Positions 59,797-64,000 of a DNA stretch of 64,000 nt are shown one piece after another; the first letter of the stretch is position 1; each line of letters starts with the position of its first letter. Both the position numbers and the translations under genes were made by a program. The stretch is from contig JADGDS010000002.1 in NCBI GenBank assembly GCA_016744775.1, forward strand, positions 1-64,000. The letters are read 5' to 3'. The DNA is from Candidatus Marithrix sp. (GTDB lineage Bacteria; Pseudomonadota; Gammaproteobacteria; Beggiatoales; Beggiatoaceae). The notes beneath the pieces are model-generated. The model saw nothing but the letters and a program-made list of their open reading frames with translations, was not told where the DNA came from and searched no databases.

Positions 59797-60401
59797 ATGG
59801 GTAAAGCAATGCACAATACCCCAATGCTAGATCAATTGGAAAGTGGTCCTTGGCCTAGTTTTGTTACAGGCTTAAAACGTCTCGCGAATGATGATGGTAA
59901 ACCATATCAAGATATGGTAGTTGATCTATTAGGTCAATTAGAACATTCCTACAAAACCCGTAAAGGTTATTGGAAAGGTGGTACTGTAGGTGTTATTGGT
60001 TATGGTGGTGGTATTATACCTCGTTTTTCTGAGGTTGCTGCTGAATATCCAGCATCTAAAGAATTCCATACCTTACGTGTTCAACCACCTGCAGGTATGC
60101 ATTATGACACCAAACTCATGCGTAATCTGTGTGATATTTGGGAAAAACATGGTTCCGGCTTAATAGCATTTCATGGACAAAGTGGCGACATTATGTTCCA
60201 AGGTGCTACCACTGATAAAGTTCAAGACGCATTTAATGATTTCAATGAAATCGGTTTTGACTTAGGTGGAGCAGGTCCAGCTGTACGTACAGGTATGTCA
60301 TGTGTTGGTGCAGCACGTTGCGAACAATCTTGTGCTAATGAGCAAAAAGTTCTTCGTAGCTTGGTAAATAACTTCTTGGATGATATGCATCGTCCAGCCC
60401 T
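59797..60401 (+). CDS. dsrA: DsrA exon 1 (reverse dissimilatory sulfite reductase alpha, N-terminal part)
   Basis: Encodes residues 1-201 and two bases of codon 202. With 61425-62073 it gives a 417-residue DsrA of usual length. Exon 1 carries the first cysteines of the siroheme-[4Fe-4S] site: MSCVGAARCEQSC, Cys169 and Cys175 (C-x5-C). Read without splicing, the frame ends at a TAG 10 nt into the intron (60409-60411), giving a dead 204-residue stub. rDsr oxidises sulfide or sulfur-bound intermediates to sulfite in sulfur bacteria. The start is supported by AAGGAG. Confidence 0.95.
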
Positions 60402-61424
60402 TAATGCTTAGGGGTCCTTAATAGTAATATTAAGGTAATAAACTGCTCTAATTGCTGGAAAACCCTTAGAGCCATTGGCACTACAGCATAGCTGGTAACG
60501 GCAAGTGCGAAAGTTTAAAAAGACAATGGATATGGGCAATCAGCAGCTAAGTTTCATTGTATAGAATGATCAAAACAAAACATGTTGAACAATTAGCTAA
60601 AGCAAGCAGAAAATTAATTGTTTGTAGTTGTGAAGTTTGTGGAACCGAATATTTAGAAATATATAGAAATATTACTAGAAGTAAATTTGCTGATAAATTT
60701 TGTAAAAAATGTAGGCTTGAAGTAAAACGTAAGCACCTATCTAAATTAAAAATAGATTTTTATAAATCAGTTGCTGGAAAAAAAGTAAAACAATATTTAT
60801 CTAGGCTTGTAAAAGAACAAGCTAAAAATAAAATAGGTGCATTTTCTATTGAGAATAGACAGAAACAAGCTAATTGTTTATCAGAACTTCACAAGGATCC
60901 AGAAGGTCCTTACGCAAAACATGTTTTTAAAGTTACTAAAGGATTGTCTCATCCTAATTGGCGAAACGATAAAGAGGTTTATGAAGAATATAAATCAAAA
61001 GTATTTTCTGAAACTAGAAAATGGAATTTACATTCTTTAAAAGGATCTGAGAAGCGCGGATTATGTGGAATACCATCCGCTACTCAGTTAGATCATAAGC
61101 TCTCTATATATTATGGGTATAATCATCATATACACCCTAAAATTGTTGGTCATATATGTAACTTACAATTTGTAAGTTGGAAAGAAAATAGAATGAAAGG
61201 AAAAAAGTGTTCTATTTCTTTAAACCAATTACTTATTGAAATTGAAAAATACAATGAAAAAAGTTCAACGACTATTCCGAAAGGAAGTAGGATTTAAGTA
61301 AATCTGAAACGGGCAGCATCCTAAATTAATTTATTAGGATGAAGATATAGTCTGGTCTCATGCGAAAGTATGAGCGAGTCTTAAAACTCGGTAATAATTT
61401 AACGAATTATTACAAACATAAACG
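60402..61424 (+). mobile_element. Group I intron (IA type) in dsrA
   Basis: A 1023-nt intron readable by eye as a group I ribozyme. P1: exon GCCCUU (60397-60402) pairs AGGGGU (60410-60415), with the U60401-G60411 wobble at the 5' splice site. P2: 60416-60423 with 60428-60435. P3: CTGCTC 60443-60448 with GGGCAG 61311-61316. P4: TGCTG 60453-60457 with CAGCA 60541-60545 (inside the Q-like element AATCAGCAGCTAAGT). P7: GACTA 61270-61274 with TAGTC 61348-61352 (S-like AAGATATAGTC). P8: 61317-61324 with 61334-61341. Two small hairpins between P7 and P3' (P7.1, P7.2) are the IA hallmark; P9-type hairpins follow. The last base is omega-G61424. An HNH gene fills the P6 region. Confidence 0.93.
60566..61297 (+). 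CDS. HNH homing endonuclease encoded in the dsrA intron
   Basis: 243 residues from the ATG at 60566; a TTG at 60557 is an alternative. A zinc-finger-like CEVCGTEY...CKKC lies near residues 20-45. The C-terminal catalytic region QLDHKLSIYYGYN...HICNLQFVSWKEN...MKGKK fits the HNH fold (Asp-His, Asn, Asn/Lys). It would cut intronless dsrA to spread the intron. Its 3' end overlaps the ribozyme core (P7 at 61270-61274 and P7.1/P7.2), so ORF and ribozyme share nucleotides. The frame is intact, which suggests recent activity. Confidence 0.85.
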   Translation: MIKTKHVEQLAKASRKLIVCSCEVCGTEYLEIYRNITRSKFADKFCKKCRLEVKRKHLSKLKIDFYKSVAGKKVKQYLSRLVKEQAKNKIGAFSIENRQKQANCLSELHKDPEGPYAKHVFKVTKGLSHPNWRNDKEVYEEYKSKVFSETRKWNLHSLKGSEKRGLCGIPSATQLDHKLSIYYGYNHHIHPKIVGHICNLQFVSWKENRMKGKKCSISLNQLLIEIEKYNEKSSTTIPKGSRI

Positions 61425-62073
61425 ACCTTACAAATTCAAATTTAAAGTATCAGGTTGTCCTAACGATTGTATGAATGCAATTGAACGGGCTGATATGGCT
61501 ATCATTGGTACTTGGCGTGACGACATGAAAGTCGATCAAGAAGAAGTCAAGGCTTTTGTAGCTAAAAATGGAAGTAAATATGTAGTTGATAACGTCATCA
61601 GTCGTTGTCCTACTCAAGCATTATCATTAAATGATGATAATACTTTAGCTGTTGATAATCGTAACTGCGTGCGTTGCATGCATTGCATTAACGTTATGAC
61701 TAAAGCTTTATCTCCCGGTGATGATAAAGGTGTTACCATTTTAATGGGTGGTAAACGTACTCTCAAAATCGGTGATTTAATGGGTACAGTTGTGGTACCA
61801 TTCATGAAGTTAGATACCGAAGAAGATTATGAACGTATCACTGAAATAGCTGAAGAAACTATTGATTTCTTCGCTGAAAATGCTTTAGAACATGAACGTA
61901 CTGGGGAAATGATTGAACGTATTGGTTTAGTCAATTTCCTTGAAGGTATTGGTTTAGAAGTCGATCCAAATATGATATCAGAACCACGTCAATCTTCTTA
62001 TGTTAGAATAGATACATGGGACGAAGAAGCTGATAAATGGGTTGAACGTAAAGCTGAAGAAAAAGCCGCTTAA
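61425..62073 (+). CDS. dsrA: DsrA exon 2 (C-terminal part)
   Basis: The first base completes codon 202 (CT|A, Leu), then the frame continues PYKFKFKVSGCPNDC, giving residues 203-417. The second half of the siroheme-cluster motif, Cys213 and Cys217 (C-x3-C), and a ferredoxin-type domain (NCVRCMHCINVM) are intact. The joined protein reads RPAL-PYKFKFKVSG, matching DsrA of other sulfur oxidisers as I know it. An ORF caller would begin it wrongly inside the intron at 61360. Confidence 0.95.
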
Positions 62074-62080
62074 TTTTTAA

Positions 62081-62112
62081 AGAGCTGTCAGGTTTTAAAA
62101 ACCTGACAGCTC
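62081..62112. repeat. Perfect palindrome between dsrA and dsrB
   Basis: A 32-nt palindrome: AGAGCTGTCAGGTTTT at 62081-62096 joined directly to its reverse complement at 62097-62112. It lies 8 nt after the dsrA stop and could protect or end the upstream message. It has the same CCTGTCAGGTT core as 39461-39491. Confidence 0.75.
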
Positions 62113-62148
62113 TGAGAGTATTTAACATAATATTAATAGGAGAACTTT

Positions 62149-63219
62149 ATGGCTGCACCACGGATGCCAATCGAAAGTGGAGTACCTGATCCATTTCAAT
62201 ACATGCACCCCGTAATGATCAAAAACTACGGTGCTTGGAAATCACATCATCGTCCTCGCCCCGGTGTTTTATGTCACTTAGCTAAAAGTGGTGATCAAAT
62301 CTGGACTGTACGTGCTGGTACTCAGCGTCAAATGGATTTATATACCATTCGTAATTTATGTGATATTGCGGATGAGTATGCTGATGGTTATATGCGTTTT
62401 ACTATTCGCAGTAACATTGAATTCATGGTTGATGAAGAATCAAAAGTTAATCCATTAATTGAAAAATTAATAGCAGAAGGATTTCCTGTAGGTGGTACTG
62501 GTCCTTCTGTAACCATGATTGCTCATACTCAAGGTTGGTTACATTGCGATATTCCAGCAACTGATGCTTCAGGTGTTGTAAAATCATTGATGGATGAGTT
62601 ACATGAAGAATTCATCAAAGAAGATATGCCTAACCGCGTACACATTACAACTTCTTGTTGTCAAATTAACTGCGGTGGTCAAGGTGACATTGCGATTAAT
62701 ATTCAACATACTAAGCCACCAAAGATTAATCATGACTTAGTTGCAAACGTATGTGAACGTCCTTCAGTTGTAGCACGTTGTCCAGTTGCCGCTATTCGTC
62801 CAGCTCTAGTGAATGGTAAACCTTCATTAGAAGTAGATGAGAAAAAATGTATTTGTTGTGGTGCTTGTTTCCCTCCATGCCCACCTATGCAAATTAATGA
62901 TCCTGAACATTCTAAGCTAGCAATATGGGTTGGTGGAAACCACTCTAATGCTCGTAGCAAGCCAAGTTTCCAAAAATTAGTAGCTGCTGGGATTCCTAAT
63001 AATCCACCTCGTTGGCCTGAAGCCGCCGAAGTAGTTAAAAATATCTTGAAGGTCTATAAAGAAGATGCGAAAGATTGGGAACGTATTTCTGACTGGGTAG
63101 AACGTATTGGTTGGCCACGTTTCTTTGAGTTGACAGAATTACCATTTACCAAGTTCCATATTGATAACTGGCGTGGTGCTCGTCGCAGCTTGAATTCCTC
63201 AACACATATTCGTTTTTAA
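62149..63219 (+). CDS. dsrB: Reverse dissimilatory sulfite reductase beta subunit
   Basis: A 356-residue DsrB. The siroheme/cluster cysteines are seen in TTSCCQINCGG and ERPSVVARCPVAA; the ferredoxin domain has KCICCGACFPPCPP. It forms the alpha2beta2 sulfite reductase with DsrA. AGGAG precedes the ATG. No intron is present in this gene. Confidence 0.97.
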   Translation: MAAPRMPIESGVPDPFQYMHPVMIKNYGAWKSHHRPRPGVLCHLAKSGDQIWTVRAGTQRQMDLYTIRNLCDIADEYADGYMRFTIRSNIEFMVDEESKVNPLIEKLIAEGFPVGGTGPSVTMIAHTQGWLHCDIPATDASGVVKSLMDELHEEFIKEDMPNRVHITTSCCQINCGGQGDIAINIQHTKPPKINHDLVANVCERPSVVARCPVAAIRPALVNGKPSLEVDEKKCICCGACFPPCPPMQINDPEHSKLAIWVGGNHSNARSKPSFQKLVAAGIPNNPPRWPEAAEVVKNILKVYKEDAKDWERISDWVERIGWPRFFELTELPFTKFHIDNWRGARRSLNSSTHIRF

Positions 63220-63224
63220 ATTTT

Positions 63225-63271
63225 AAATCCCCCCTAACCCCCCTTTGTTAAAGGGAGGTTAGGGGGGGTTT
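63225..63271. repeat. C/G-rich palindrome between dsrB and dsrE
   Basis: 22-nt arms: AAATCCCCCCTAACCCCCC... at 63225-63246 and its near-perfect reverse complement at 63250-63271, loop GTT. C-run/G-run palindromes of this type are common dispersed repeats in some bacteria. It may stabilise the dsrAB message against the downstream genes. Confidence 0.75.
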
Positions 63272-63296
63272 CACTTATTTAGGAGAAGTCTATATA

Positions 63297-63689
63297 ATGA
63301 AGTTTGGTATTTTGGTCAATGAAGGACCATATCAACATCAAGCGTCTGATTCTGCTTATCAATTTACTAAAGCAGCTTTAGAAAAAGGGCATGAAATTTT
63401 TCGTGTCTTTTTTTATCATGACGGTGTTAATAATGCTACACGCTTAACAGTGCCACCACGAGATGATCGTAATATTGTGGATCGTTGGTCTGAATTGGCT
63501 AAACAGCATAACTTAGATTTAGTTGTCTGTATAGCCGCTGCGCAACGACGTGGTCTGTTAGATGAAAATGAAGCTAAACGTCAGGGCAAAGATGCGAATA
63601 ACATCGCTGAAGGTTTTCGTATTTCCGGTTTAGGTCAATTGATTGAAGCTGGTATCCAATCAGAACGTTTAGTTGTATTCGGAGACTAA
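63297..63689 (+). CDS. dsrE: Sulfur relay protein DsrE
   Basis: A 130-residue DsrE/TusD-family protein (FGILVNEGPYQHQASDSAYQFTKAAL; HDGVNNATR). The usual persulfide Cys is present in LDLVVCIAAAQRRGL. In the DsrEFH complex it carries sulfur to DsrC. It precedes dsrF by 12 nt. Confidence 0.93.
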   Translation: MKFGILVNEGPYQHQASDSAYQFTKAALEKGHEIFRVFFYHDGVNNATRLTVPPRDDRNIVDRWSELAKQHNLDLVVCIAAAQRRGLLDENEAKRQGKDANNIAEGFRISGLGQLIEAGIQSERLVVFGD

Positions 63690-63701
63690 AAGGAGAACAT
63701 A

Positions 63702-64000
63702 ATGGAAGATGAAATGATGGATGAGGAAGTAATTAAAAAATTTCTCTATGTCAACCGTAAGGCACCTTATGGTACTGTCTATGCTTTAGAATCATTAGAA
63801 GTAGTATTGATTGGTGCAGCATTTGACCAAGATGTTAGTTTAGCTTTTATTGATGATGGTGTGTATCAACTTAAGAAAGATCAAAACACATCAGTAGATG
63901 CTGGTGCTGGTATGAAGAATTTTTCTAAAACTTATCGCGCTCTTGAAGCTTATGATGTTGAAAAACTCTATGTAGATAAGAAATCTATGGATGAACGTGG
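63702..64000 (+). CDS. dsrF: DsrF, 5' part (runs off the window)
   Basis: The first 299 nt of a DsrF/TusC-type gene, start 63702 after AAGGAGA. The visible protein (RKAPYGTVYALESLEVVLIGAAFDQDVSLAFIDDGVYQL) is typical of DsrF, the second subunit of the DsrEFH sulfur-transfer complex. The C-terminus lies beyond 64000. Confidence 0.9.
   Translation, partial: MEDEMMDEEVIKKFLYVNRKAPYGTVYALESLEVVLIGAAFDQDVSLAFIDDGVYQLKKDQNTSVDAGAGMKNFSKTYRALEAYDVEKLYVDKKSMDER

Noticed and set aside
59797..60411. dsrA as a pseudogene truncated by a stop codon
   Set aside because: The stop lies inside a recognisable group I intron; removing it restores the full-length conserved frame, so it is not a broken gene.
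60402..61424. Group II intron or IS element in dsrA
   Set aside because: There is no reverse transcriptase, domain V hairpin, terminal inverted repeats or target duplication; the P/Q/R/S-type core and omega-G fit group I.

Overview
The window looks like chromosome from an AT-rich, sulfur-oxidising, autotrophic gammaproteobacterium, most plausibly related to Thiotrichales/Beggiatoaceae-type sulfur bacteria. This rests on gene content: cytoplasmic sulfite dehydrogenase (soeABC), the start of a reverse dissimilatory sulfite reductase operon (dsrABEF), form I RuBisCO with cbbQ/cbbO activases, a Pil-Chp twitching system, and the order tRNA-Tyr/Gly/Thr-tuf-tRNA-Trp-secE-nusG-rplKAJL-rpoBC. The genus cannot be fixed from the sequence alone.

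Layout. 0-3.1 kb: a scar-rich accessory stretch with palindromes, a 344-nt duplicate of the soeC 3' end, a MITE-like element and a VapBC-like toxin-antitoxin pair. 2.2-6.7 kb: soeABC (minus strand). 6.9-8.3 kb: a secreted papain-like protease. 8.3-14.2 kb: a defence island (PARIS-like ATPase/TOPRIM pair, a GAPS4-like pair, an AIPR protein), entered through a dead 73-nt copy of the ispF start. 14.2-34.2 kb: housekeeping genes on the plus strand (ispD, ispF, Nudix, tRNAs, tuf, secE-nusG, ribosomal proteins, rpoBC, a K+ channel, ribBA, ribH, nusB, dut). 34.3-38 kb: an unusual pair of AAA ATPases, one fused to a large polytopic membrane domain. 38-39.5 kb: a secreted protein and an L,D-transpeptidase. 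39.5-47.6 kb: pilGHIJ-fimL-like-chpA-cheW (minus). 47.7-51.7 kb: gshA, nudF, pstS, ttcA, a ricin-type lectin. 52-57.5 kb: cbbLS-orf-cbbQO (minus). 57.7-59.6 kb: a glycosyltransferase and a TauD-like dioxygenase. 59.8 kb to the end: dsrA, dsrB, dsrE and the start of dsrF.

The most striking observation is that dsrA is interrupted by a complete group I intron (60402-61424, about 1 kb). It can be folded by eye into P1-P9 with P7.1/P7.2 (IA-type) and carries an HNH homing endonuclease ORF in the P6 region. Precise excision rebuilds a 417-residue DsrA. The intron sits between the two halves of the siroheme-[4Fe-4S] cysteine motif, so all sulfur oxidation through rDsr would depend on splicing.

A second theme is gene-end duplication. 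The 3' ends of soeC and cbbO and the 5' end of ispF each exist as a second, partial copy. In the soeC and cbbO cases the same palindromic element lies directly after the stop codon of the intact gene, between it and the partial copy.

Metabolically the genes fit together. rDsr oxidises stored sulfur to sulfite, SoeABC oxidises sulfite to sulfate and feeds electrons to the quinone pool, and RuBisCO with CbbQO uses the resulting energy for CO2 fixation.
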